In this document: positions 10,086-19,531 of the stretch, piece by piece
Numbering within the stretch: position 1 is the first letter of the stretch
How the letters are laid out: the number at the start of each line of letters is the position of its first letter
The notes under the pieces: generated by a model
Told to the model about the DNA's origin: nothing
The model's input: only the letters and a program-made list of their open reading frames with translations
Databases searched by the model: none
Source of the DNA: Irineochytrium annulatum
Taxonomy: Eukaryota; Chytridiomycota; Chytridiomycetes; Chytridiales; Chytridiaceae
Direction of reading: 5' to 3'
DNA length: 35,995 nucleotides
Assembly (NCBI GenBank): GCA_027600665.1
Contig: JADGJL010000162.1
Location: forward strand, 1 to 35,995
Translations under genes and position numbers: made by a program

Positions 10086-12020
10086 ATGTCCTCCCGTCCG
10101 CTTCTCTCTCGCAAGTCTTCGAATCCGTCCCTACCAATCTCCCATCCGGATTCCCCGCGGCCGGGGAGCAACGCCGGCAAGCAACATCAGCCGCCGGTGC
10201 GATGGTGGACGATAGAGTTTGCGTGGCACTACCTCGTCGTGGGATTCATCCTCCTCTGGATGCTATTGACGGCCCTGGATCTCGGCTCGAGCTCGGGCGA
10301 GCGGCGTCAGATGTTTGAGGGCTATCTGTCGGACGGATGGCTGTACGGACGCATGCTGGACAACAGCGACGCGCAGTACAGGGGTTTCAGGGAGAAGATC
10401 CCGACGCTGGCGGCGTTGGCATTGGGTTACGTTGGGGTAAATCGACTCGTGTGGGGCAACACGGGTACGAGGAGCGCCGCGAGGGTGAGGATGACGTCGT
10501 TGGGGACGTCGCTGGCGGTGTTGACCGTGTTGCATGGTGTTGGGCTCGTGAAGTTGATGATGGTTATCATCGTCCCTTGGGCTGTGACGAAGACCGCGGG
10601 CGCGAGGCTTTGGGGTCCCGTCTTTGTGTGGCTGTGGGGCATTATAATTTTGTTCGTCACATCCTGGTACTCCGGGTTCCGGTTTGGGTGGGCTATTGAG
10701 TCGTTAGGGTGGCTTGATAACATGACTGGGATGATGCCAAGGTGGTGGATGGCGATGAACTTTCAAGTCCTGAAGATGATATCATTCTCAATGGACAACT
10801 ACTGGGCCGTCAATGGCACGGTGACAGAGGCTGAGAGGCGGCACACGAACAAGGACGGCGGACGCGAAGGGTCGGACTCGCAACCTGCTAAAATGCGGAT
10901 ATTGAAGAACCGGAAGGTTGGCGAGTACAACTTGTTGAATTACCTGGCATATTGCTTGTGAGGTTTGGACTGTCACTTTCTTGCTTTCTTATATTTTTAA
11001 GATATCTCCCTTTGTACTTTGCCGGCCCAATTATCACCTTCAATGACTTCACTGCTCAGGCACATATTTTGTATTTTGGCGTGGCCTGACTTGTACATTG
11101 CAGATGGAAAACCGAAAATCTTTCGCATCAGGCACAACGTTAGCCTACTGCCTTCGATGGTTATTTGCGCTCTTCCTGATGGAGTCGATGCAGCATATTC
11201 TCTATGTAACGGCAATTGGGAAGGCTCACGCCTGGGAAGGCATGACTCCCTTTGAGTTTATGGTGGTTGGTTTCATTTCCCTGAAGTTCATTTGGCTCAA
11301 GGTATGACGAAGTGCTCGCCCTTTTATGCTTACACGATGATATCAGCTCTTGGTCATATGGCGCTTCTTTCGCCTCTGGGCAATGGCCGACGGCGTCGAA
11401 ACGGTCGAGAACATGGAGCGATGCATGACAAATAACTATAGCGCCTCCGGTTTCTGGAGGTCTTGGCACAGAAGCTACAATCGTTGGATTATTAGATACA
11501 TCTACGTTCCATTCGGTGGTTCGAAGCGAAAGATCGTCAACTCGTTCGTGACGTTTACGTTTGTCGCGGTCTGGCATGACGTCGACCTTAATCTTCTGGC
11601 GTGGGGTTGGCTGGTCGTCATTTTCATCTTGCCAGAGATGTTTATGCTGCAGTACTTCAGCGGGCCGAAGGTTTGTCATACTTTCGTTGTAGTTTCTTAA
11701 CTTCCGTTGCAGTGGGAGAATTGGCCATACTTCCGGCACCTTTGCGGGATTGGTGGGGCTTTCAATATCCTCTTCATGATCTTGGTCAACTTGATTGGAT
11801 TTTCGGTGGGACTGAACGGGGCAAACATCATGGTCGCGTCATTTTTGAGTTGGAAAGGTATAGACCCGTTTCGTTGCAAGTTGTCTCATCGTGGCATTAA
11901 CTCGTGGATACAGGAGTTGTATTCATGGTGGTAGCTATCCCATCGCTCTATTCCTTATGCCAACTTCAATTCGAGGTTCGGGCAACGGAAGTTCGACATG
12001 GAAGAGTTGAGCGGTTTTAA
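10086..12020 (+). CDS. GUP1: GUP1-like MBOAT O-acyltransferase
   Basis: By family, an ER multi-pass enzyme that remodels GPI-anchor lipids and was first named for glycerol uptake. Exons 10086-10957, 11002-11059, 11104-11301, 11347-11670, 11713-11857 and 11914-12020 give 567 residues, close to yeast Gup1. Features in order: a Ser/Pro-rich cytosolic N-terminus; several hydrophobic helices; [10 protein letters not shown] joined over an intron to [16 protein letters not shown], the conserved MBOAT segment; [19 protein letters not shown]; and [16 protein letters not shown], carrying the candidate catalytic His (about residue 453; H447 in yeast). Introns are 44, 44, 45, 42 and 56 nt. The second appears to start with GC rather than GT (11060). 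It ends 49 bp from the convergent UTP6 gene. Confidence 0.92.
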
Positions 12021-12069
12021 GCATGCGTGCCGAGACCGGGTTTATTGTTTTCTATAATCGGTTGACCGT

Positions 12070-14493
12070 TTATGACTCGGTACCTTTCCGACCGTTCTTA
12101 AGCTCATCGTATCTCCGAACAAAGTCGTCCTGGTCCCCCACTGCCTTGGACGCTCTCCAATGTAATTGCGTCGCGACCGTTAAATCCTTTGCCACGAAGA
12201 TTTCGAATTCTAAATATTCAAGCCAAGGATCTATTGAGCAACTTTAGAAAATCGTACGTAGGAAAGAGATCAGTAAAATAAAGTAACATACCAAGTGACT
12301 TGATATCCACATTGCAGTAAATCTCAAAGAGCCGTCGCATTTGATCCAAGTTCGACGGCACAAAGTCTCGGTCCTCAGTCATAGCATCAACATCCCCATC
12401 CCCACTGGCCTCGACCCTTTCTCGCTCCGAAATGGCCCTCTCGATCTCGACGCACCGGTGCAGGAACGCTGCGCTCCTCTGGCGTGTCGTGAGGAGTCTC
12501 TCATACGCCTCCCGTACCCTCCCAATCCCGCCCACCGCCAACGACCAATCCAGATAGATCATCAGCAGCGAGTCCTCGACGCTCGTCGCACCCATCTCTG
12601 AAATCGACAAGGCGGTCCGGAACAGCTTTTCGACCGTCTCGGCTTTCATGCACCCAGTCTCATCGTCCGCTACCCAGCTGAGATAACCCTTCCAGATGGC
12701 GCCGCGGTCGAGCAGCTGCGACTCGGTCCGCATCGAGCCCGGTTCACCGACACCGATCTTTAGCAACGCGTCTTCAAACACCTCCATAACGGCTTTGGCC
12801 CTCGTTTTCCGATTCACCACCTTCCTCTTCTTTCCCGCCCCGCCGTCGTCCATCAGCAACGCGCCAACCTTCGCCAGCCTCAGCTGAACTGACTGCGGAT
12901 ACCGCTCGATGCCACGGTCGAGGACCCTGCACTTTGCGTCCGAGGTCGAGAGGGAGTCGGACCAACTGACGTAAACGGACTCCGAGGCGAGGGAGAGCTC
13001 ATCCGCCCGCGTGCGCAACTTGCGGAGAAGTGTGGATAGGTAGAGCAAGAGGTTCTCCTCGTCGTTCTCCGAGTGGGCGGTCGACACGAAGTCGATGTAG
13101 CGGTCCCACATTTTCATCGTGGAGAGTTTCTGCAGGGTTAAAATTAATCTCTCCTACATCAGTTAAAGTGAACCATACCTCCAAGCATCCTTCGTAGGCC
13201 TTTACGACGGATCGGAGGGCCAAGGGATACGTTGGATCCGTGACCAAAATACCCGAGAGTGGGCGCTCGGCAACAATGCCCATGGCGGTCGCGTGGGCAT
13301 CAAAGTCAGAGAGAAGCGACGCGTAGATGTCGTCCAAGACCGCGACGGCAAGTTCTCCGAACTCTTCGGCGATCTTCAGAAACGCTATCCGAAAGTCCAG
13401 GTCGTTCGGCATCTCTTTAAACTATCGTTAGGACAGGTGACAGCAACGAGGATCTTTACCCTTAATCGCGTTCTTGTAAATAGCCCGAGGAATCGATGCC
13501 CCCATCAACGCCTCTTGCAGCGGTGTCAACTGTTCCCCCATTGCCATCGCGCCTTCGCCGGCCAGATCCCCATTGGACGCCGATATGGTCGGATCCATAT
13601 CCAGCGGCGACTTGCGCGCACCGGCCTCCTCCTCGAGAGCTGAAAGCTCAATCCCCTCGTTCCTATCCTCGTCAGCCCCATCACGCGCCTTCTTCCTCTT
13701 CTCCGCACCGCCCACCCCACCGAACAGAATTCTCCGCCGTTCCACGACCTTGGCTAGCCACAGTAGCTCCAGCTTAAAGTACTCGAGCCACAGGCTCGTG
13801 GACTCGGCGTTTACCCTAATCCCCCTCTGGAGCAGCACCCGCGCTGCCGTCATGTTCGCGTTCTCCTCAAATTCCCACTTGGCCGCCAGGATCCACATGG
13901 GCGGCTTGCCTGGGTGTAGGGATAAGGCCTTCGCGAACGTCCTCCCCAGCGCTCTTGAGCTCCCCGTGCTCCGGCTCCACTCAAAGTACTGCAGCCACAG
14001 ATTGATATCTCCGGGGAACTTCTTTAAGGCGCCCTGGTAGAGGTGATGGATGCGTCGGACGATGCTGAAGTCGGAAAGTGTGACATTGGAGTGGTTGTTA
14101 GCGTTGGCGTTGTTGCGGGTGGTGACGATGTCGAGCTTGAGGCGGCGCTTGCGCTTACGGCGAAGCTTCTCGAGATTGGTCTCGTACTCGATGTAACGAA
14201 GGTAATCGGCGCGGCGGGTAATGCGGCGGTGAAGGGCGTACTCCAGCGCCGTGCGTCGCTTCACGATGGCCTTGATCTCGGGCTGGAGCAACGCAATAAG
14301 AACATTAGCAGTTAGCTCTGACGACGGTATTGAGGTATCCAACAAAGACCCAGCGCGACTCGGGAGTCTGACGTGTTCCCACCCTGAACCTTCCTCTACG
14401 TCGAAATCCCACCTTCTTGAACACACCGCGTTCTTCGAGATCCTCAAGCTCGGGGAGCATGCGCTCTAGATGGAACTGGACCGACTCGGCCAT
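12070..14493 (-). CDS. UTP6: U3 snoRNP-associated protein Utp6 (HAT-repeat)
   Basis: Part of the UTP-B module of the SSU processome/90S pre-ribosome, needed for 18S rRNA maturation in the nucleolus. Exons (minus) 14493-14413, 14282-13460, 13414-13179, 13129-12292 and 12230-12070 give 712 residues; introns are 130, 45, 49 and 61 nt. The start MAESVQFHLERMLPELEDLE and then IKAIVKRRTALEYALHRRIT with RRADYLRYIEYETNLEKLR are typical of the Utp6 N-terminus. HAT-like repeats follow (INLWLQYFEWSR; PPMWILAAKWEFEENANM; TSLWLEYFKLELLW; AIWKGYLSWV), and the C-terminus has PWLEYLEFEIFVAKDLTVA. It is longer than yeast (about 440) or human (about 600) Utp6, mainly through an acidic/Lys-rich middle insert near KKARDGADEDRNEG. 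Confidence 0.9.
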
Positions 14494-14925
14494 GGCGACG
14501 ATGTGACGACCCCAACTCACACCGAGTCGAATGATGGTGACAATTCAGTTCACAAAAAAAAGTGTTCAAGTTCCTGTAAACATAAATCATAGAGAAAAAT
14601 TGATGTAATAGCGACTAGCTTAAATGTTCTATGTTGCAGATTTAACTTACGGTTGACTTAGACATTGGATCAATTAGATTAGCTAGAAAAAAAAAAAAAA
14701 AATTGGCAGGATTTACATGAGTATTGCAGTTACGTTTCATTAGCGCGAGATCTCGGGCAGCTTCATTTCTCGTGAAGATGTCAGCAAGGTTGTGAGTCCC
14801 AAGAGAGGTGGCGCAGCCCAATTGCTCCTTCTACTGTTTGACGCCGATTCTCTTCGCTCTCCCTCTTTTCGACCAAATCTTATTGCTCCCTGTCGGGTTA
14901 AAAAAGGCTTAAGATCAACAACACG
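14494..14925. other. promoter region between UTP6 and RPP1
   Basis: Divergent intergenic region of 432 bp between two ribosome-production genes. It holds a run of about 17 A at 14685-14701, a possible nucleosome-excluding poly(dA:dT) tract, and a pyrimidine-rich stretch at about 14820-14880, as expected near a ribosomal-protein transcription start. No gene seen. Confidence 0.5.
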
Positions 14926-15563
14926 ATGTCCCTCTCCACCACCGAGGCTGCCCTTGTCTACGCCGCCCTCATCCTCCACGATGACGGCTCCGAGATTTCT
15001 GTGAGTTTCGAACGGAGGACTAAGCGAACGGCTCGCTTAGAACGGCTGTCGCGGGATGCCGACAGAGAACGCTTGTTGTGGACGGACGTGCCGGAGATGG
15101 CCGAGATCGTGTGCCATCGGAGCGATTTGCGGCAGAATGCGTTGGGGGAGATCGCGTCTGCTGGACGGACGCGTTGGGGTCCGGACTCGGAAGATAACGT
15201 TGTTGGAGTTTGAAAGGGGACAGACATGGATTCCGCAGGGGCTGGATTTCTTTTTTTGATGTGCTGTATTTTAACATTGTTTCGCGCGAACAGGCCGACA
15301 AGCTCTCCACCCTGATCGAGTCTGCCGGCATCGAGGTCGAGTCCATCTGGCCCAACCTGTTCGCCAAGGCCCTCGCCGGCAAGGACATCGGTGCCTTCCT
15401 GATGAACGTCGGCGCTGGCGGTGGTGCGCCCGCTGCCGGCGGTGCTGTCGCTGCGCCCGCCGCGGGTGGTGCTGGTGGCGCCAAGGCGGAGGAGAAGAAG
15501 GTCGAGAAGGAGGAGGAGAAGGAGGAGTCGGACGACGACATGGGCTTCGGTCTCTTCGACTAA
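14926..15563 (+). CDS. RPP1: 60S acidic ribosomal protein P1
   Basis: Stalk protein of the large subunit; pairs with P2 on P0 and recruits translation GTPases. Exons 14926-15000 and 15294-15563 give 114 residues, the normal length. Features: N-terminal dimer helix with [57 protein letters not shown]; an Ala/Gly hinge; an acidic/Lys segment; and the invariant C-terminal [13 protein letters not shown]. The single 293-nt intron (GTGAGT...AACAG) is several times longer than most introns here. Exon 1 is in frame with the intron for about 70 codons, so retention would give a 95-residue product. Confidence 0.97.
15020..15040 (+). repeat. perfect 8-bp inverted repeat in the P1 intron
   Basis: CTAAGCGA (15020-15027) and TCGCTTAG (15033-15040) can pair fully around a 5-nt loop near the 5' end of the intron. 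An ANANNA (H-box-like) hexamer lies at 15064-15069 and ACA triplets at about 15220-15226. Ribosomal-protein introns often host snoRNAs, but this is suggestive only. Confidence 0.35.
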
Positions 15564-15610
15564 ACTGGGAATTATGGATGTATTCGGTGTTCATTGCGGA
15601 TCATTTGATG

Positions 15611-15616
15611 AATAAA
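15611..15616 (+). terminator. AATAAA poly(A) signal of RPP1
   Basis: AATAAA lies 48 bp after the RPP1 stop codon, in a T-rich 3' UTR. Confidence 0.7.
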
Positions 15617-15725
15617 GCTGTCGATTCATAATTCACACCATTGTTTCTTGTTTCTTGGTAGAGGATGAAGTGGAGTTCCAGGATTGTGCAACCGGACGGG
15701 TTTGACGGGGTTTCAAGCCACCACG

Positions 15726-17940
15726 ATGGTTAGCCCGCCAGCGAGCGGGAACTCGATCTTCACTGTCACCAACGCCTGTCGCGTCGCCACCAGCCCGTCG
15801 TCATCCTCCGTCCGTCTTCGCCGCGACGCCATCATCATCCCTGGAAAACTGCCATGCAGTGCTTTCGCCTGGCAGGGTCAGTGACCTGCCCAGGCATGGG
15901 CGACTATGGTAGGTTGGTCAGTGGCGTCGGGCCCTCTGTCTAACATTCTTCGACGCAACAGCCGTCCAGGCATCACCGCTCGAGAACATAACGGACATCA
16001 GCTCGTTTGACAGCTTCATGGAGGCCAAGATGGCCGCGTACCCAGACTTCGTGTCGAGCTTCCAAGAGCGATTCGGGTGCCCGGGATTCCGCGGGGAGAA
16101 CATCCGATACGAGCGGAGCGTGTATTGCAATTATGTAAGGGCTGGATATCCGCTTGCTGCCACGTCATTTAATGCTTCAGCAGATGGTCGTTCGGTCGCT
16201 ATCGAACTGCGCGCACGTCAATACCAAGCCCTACACACCCCTGTGCCAGTCCTCCTGCCTCGACTACATCTTCTCCTTTGCAACCGCCTTCATGACGTCC
16301 TCCATCTGCTCCTACACGGTCGACCCGTACATCTTGGCGAATCGCACATCCTTTATCACCCCGGGCTATGACCCCACGACCTCGAACGTTGTCTATGCGT
16401 ACTGCGACATGCTGAAGACCAACGACACGTCCTCATGCTCGCGGGGACTCCCGTCTGAGGTGAAAGACCTGGGATATACCGCCACCGTAACCGCCACGCT
16501 TGCTTGCCAGCGCTCAAACATGACGCTGGATCCCGCCTGTCCGGCCATTATCGAAGAATACCAACAACGCTTCGTCCAATGGCTCCACCCCCTCTCTCTG
16601 ACCCCTTTCGCCATCTCCGCCGCCGGCCAGGTCCTAATCATCGTCATCTACTGCATGTTCGTGGGCCTTATCACCGCTACCCGCTGGTCCCGCGCAACTG
16701 CCATCGCCTTCGCATTCCCGCAGCCACCCCTGATGCTCCTCGACGACGAAAATTCCGACCCGCGCGCCGCATACCTTGCCGAGCTCGGGCGGCATCGACA
16801 GACGATCGCGCGGGGCACCGCCACGACCATCCGAAGATCCCACGGCCTCTTCCCGCCGCGGGGGTCGCAGGACGATGACCCGCACGCACCGCGCAGGGGC
16901 AGCATCTCGGACCGCCTTGGCGCCTCCATCCGGAACTCGGCCTTCTTCCTCTCAACGCCCCTCGCGACAGCGCGTCGTCTATCCGCCGCGCGGCCGAAGA
17001 GCTGCATCGCGAAAAAGTGGGAGCCAACGCGACCCCGGGCCGTGCATCACCTCCCGCGGCCGGACTCTTCCAACCCGGTGGTGAGGATGCAGGCCGTGGA
17101 GGCGTACCCGGCGAGGGTGTCGGACGACCTGGCGCTTGCACGGGGGGACGTGGTCGTCGTTGAGGAGGTGTTTGACAAGCGGTGGATCATTGCGAGGAAT
17201 GAGACCACGGGGCGGTGTGGGGCTGTGCCGATCAGTTGTTTGGGGCCCTTGGGCGAGGTGTTGGAGGAGGAGGGGGGTGGGGATGGGAGGCCGATGTCTT
17301 GTCCTGCGAGTCCTGAGGTACGCGTTGTTTTCCCTTACTATTTTAAGTTGGTTTGCTTGCTTACTGTATCTGATTTTGGTAGGCTTACCCGCCTGGGGAG
17401 TTTAACGGGATTGATAGCGTGCTTGTGGACACGTGGAGGCGTTTTGTGCAGCCGAGGATTGACAAGGAGAAGGAAGGAAAGGTCATCCCTCGTGAGAGCT
17501 TCGAGGTGACGATCGAGAAGGAGAAGGCGGGTAAAGAGAAGGAGAAGGCGGGTAAAGATGTTCCGCGTAAAAGCTTCGAAGGGAAAGTTGAAAAGTTGAA
17601 GGATACGGACTTGATGAGCTTGGATGTGGAGGCTGAGAGGGACAGGGTGGGCGACCTTGTTCCTCGTAACAGCTTGGACGTCAGGAATGAAATGGACGAC
17701 GGGAGGGTTTTTGATCCTCAAAAGAGCTTTGATGTGAAGGTGGACATGGAAATGGAGGCGGACGTTGTGTCTCCGACGAGCTACGAGGTGAAGGTGGAGA
17801 AGGAACTTACGGTGGGGGTTGCTTCACGGAACAGCGTCTACGTGAAGGTTCAGAAGCCAACGGAACCGCAGTTTTTGGTTTGTAAAAACCACGAGGTGGC
17901 GGATGTCATTACTCGGAGCAGCTTCGAGGGGCAAATTTAG
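15726..17940 (+). CDS. Cys-rich ectodomain, single-pass membrane protein with cytosolic SH3 domain and C-terminal repeats
   Basis: Probable surface protein linking an extracellular domain to SH3 partners inside; function unknown. Exons 15726-15876, 15962-16134, 16181-17317 and 17383-17940 give 672 residues; introns are 85, 46 and 65 nt. The first ~245 residues carry about 12 Cys (FGCPGF, VYCNY, PLCQSSCLDY, SSICS, AYCD, LACQ, DPACP) and N-glycosylation sequons (NIT, NRT, NDT, NMT). One TM follows at about 250-275 (AAGQVLIIVIYCMFVGLI), then an Arg-rich linker and an SH3 domain at about 412-465 (AVEAYPARVSDDLALARGDV, VFDKRWIIARN, GAVPISCL). The tail is a degenerate repeat array. No signal peptide is visible in the predicted first exon, so the true 5' end may lie elsewhere. 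The TAG at 17938 falls inside the repeat array. Confidence 0.75.
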
Positions 17941-17995
17941 AAGGACGAGAAGGTGCAGGTTGCTGTTCGGAGGAGCTTCGAAGGGAGGGAGGAAT
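17479..17995 (+). repeat. degenerate protein-coding repeats, consensus (V)xxRxSFExKVEK
   Basis: At least seven units of about 18-27 residues centred on R-x-S-(F/L/Y)-(E/D): IPRESFEVTIEKEK, VPRKSFEGKVEK, VPRNSLDVRNE, DPQKSFDVKVDME, SPTSYEVKVEKE, ASRNSVYVKVQK and ITRSSFEGQI. An eighth, VAVRRSFEGREE (about 17959-17991), lies in the same frame after the TAG at 17938-17940. They are charged, low in complexity and probably unfolded or helical. Confidence 0.8.
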
Positions 17996-18275
17996 GTGTT
18001 TTGCTGCGGACCTATATGTTTATTGAGTTCATATTTATGCAAGTATTCGCTGTCGTACTTTGTTGATGTTGCTGCCATCGACCTATACCTTGCAAACGAT
18101 GCTGGAAACGTAAAGGGCTGGTGATACCGTGATTACCCGTAGCCCGTATTGGACAATATAGCTGTCGTACACTGGATGTAATATTAAATGGATGATGATG
18201 CTCCTTATTATTGAGAATGCCATCTAATAGCATGGGCATTAGCCGAAGTACAAGTCACAAGCAGTGATGAAAATC
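17996..18275. other. 3' region between convergent genes
   Basis: AT-rich region between the end of the repeat array and the end of the minus-strand gene. The frame of the SH3 protein continues past its TAG to a TGA near 18063. No other feature seen. Confidence 0.4.
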
Positions 18276-19212
18276 TCACTCAAGTCTAAATAAATGAAAT
18301 GGAACCCTTTGATGTTCTTGCCTACGTGTCTTCGTCCTCCACTGACCGTCCCTGTTGCCCATAATTTCCACGCAACCCACCATCCGCTCCCTTGCGCTGT
18401 CGAGCGTATACAGGTCAAGAACGAGAATCCCAGTCAGGCTCTCTCCTATCGCCTCAAGGATTAAGACAACGGGCAACAGCCTAAAGAGACCCAAATGCAT
18501 CCTGAGCGACTTGACGCACCGAGGACAGAAAAGGGATGCAGTAGCGTGTCCTCAAAATCGCACACGTCGTCACCAACAACAGATTCTGATACCCATCAAT
18601 TAGGAGAACTTCAAGCTGTCTCCCCACAAGCTCGAGGCTGAACGCTCCGTCCTCCTCATCCCTCCGCGTTTTGCTCACTTCACCGTTAAGACGATCACGA
18701 CATGCGTACATAAACCAGTCGCCGCAGCCTCCATGCGTTAATGTACATGGTTATGCATTGTCGAAGAGAAGAGTCGTCATCCCCGCGCTGGCTCCAATCC
18801 GACGTCGACCCGCCTCATGGCCTCCTCAGCTTCCTCTCTCTCCATTCCCTCTGGAGTCCCGTTATCTCCTCGGGCGTCCCTCCCCCCGAAGTCTCATCCA
18901 CTGAATTGCGTCCACTAACACTTTTGCTCTCTCCCTCTGCCTCGCCGTTTCCTCCGCTCGCTCTCGCGACACATTCCCGTCTCCAGCATCTCCCTGTCTT
19001 CCGCATCGCGTCCGCCGCGGCGTCTCGTAGTCCATCCTCTCCGGCGTGTTGACGCTTGGCGTCGACGACGAGCCAGAGATGACGATATCGACTTGTAAGG
19101 AGGCGTGTAGGGAGGTACGGGCTTGTCCTATTTAGCGCGTGCACAGGGTAAATAATGGAAAACGAAGGGTCAGCGCACCGTCCTTGTTCTTGCGTCGGAA
19201 GAGCCAGGTCAT
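18276..19212 (-). CDS. unknown spliced gene, partly hydrophobic C-terminus
   Basis: Not recognised. The likely start is MTWLFRRKNKDG at 19212 (minus), followed by a GTGCGC donor and an acceptor in AAATAG near 19131. The following ~350 bases are open in more than one frame and rich in Ser, Gly, Arg and Glu (one frame gives VDETSGGGTPEEITGLQREW), so the exons are uncertain. The 3' part is clearer: EDGAFSLELVGRQLEVLLID, GYQNLLLVTTCAILRTRYCI, then, through a weak short intron, LLPVVLILEAIGESLTGILV and ARERMVGCVEIMGNRDGQW, ending at a TAG/TGA near 18276. The C-terminal ~60 residues are hydrophobic enough for membrane association. It is divergent from the VHS-GAT gene. Confidence 0.45.
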
Positions 19213-19531
19213 GATCGCGGGCGACCGGGAGTATCCCATCCGTCACTGCATCGTTCTGGTCCGCATGTAGCATGCCCCAGCGAGCAGGTTTTCCAACGCG
19301 GTCGATGGCAGAAACAACATTGCCGTGGAAACTCGACGCGCGAAGGTCTGAAGCGCGAAGGTGTGACGCCGGGGTGCACCGCTTGCGCTGCTCCGGCGCC
19401 CGTAACCCAATCTGCGGTCCCATCCACCGCGGCCCTTTTCATCCGGTTGTGTCGGTGGCTTGAGCTTGTCACACGGCCGGGCATACGCAACTCTCGTCGA
19501 ACTCATCCAACTCCTCCCGCTGGTTGCCTCG
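19213..19531. promoter_or_regulatory. divergent promoter region upstream of the VHS-GAT gene
   Basis: About 320 bp between two outward-facing predicted starts. Minus-strand open frames here lack splice or codon support and were not taken as genes. No clear TATA box seen. Confidence 0.4.

Noticed and set aside
13520..13780. Plus-strand open frames over UTP6
   Set aside because: Third-position GC bias of the UTP6 exon on the minus strand creates the mirror frames; HAT repeats settle the strand.
18815..19423. 202-residue minus-strand open frame as one continuous gene
   Set aside because: It overlaps the predicted ATG/intron of the 18276-19212 gene and includes promoter sequence; only part of it may be exon.
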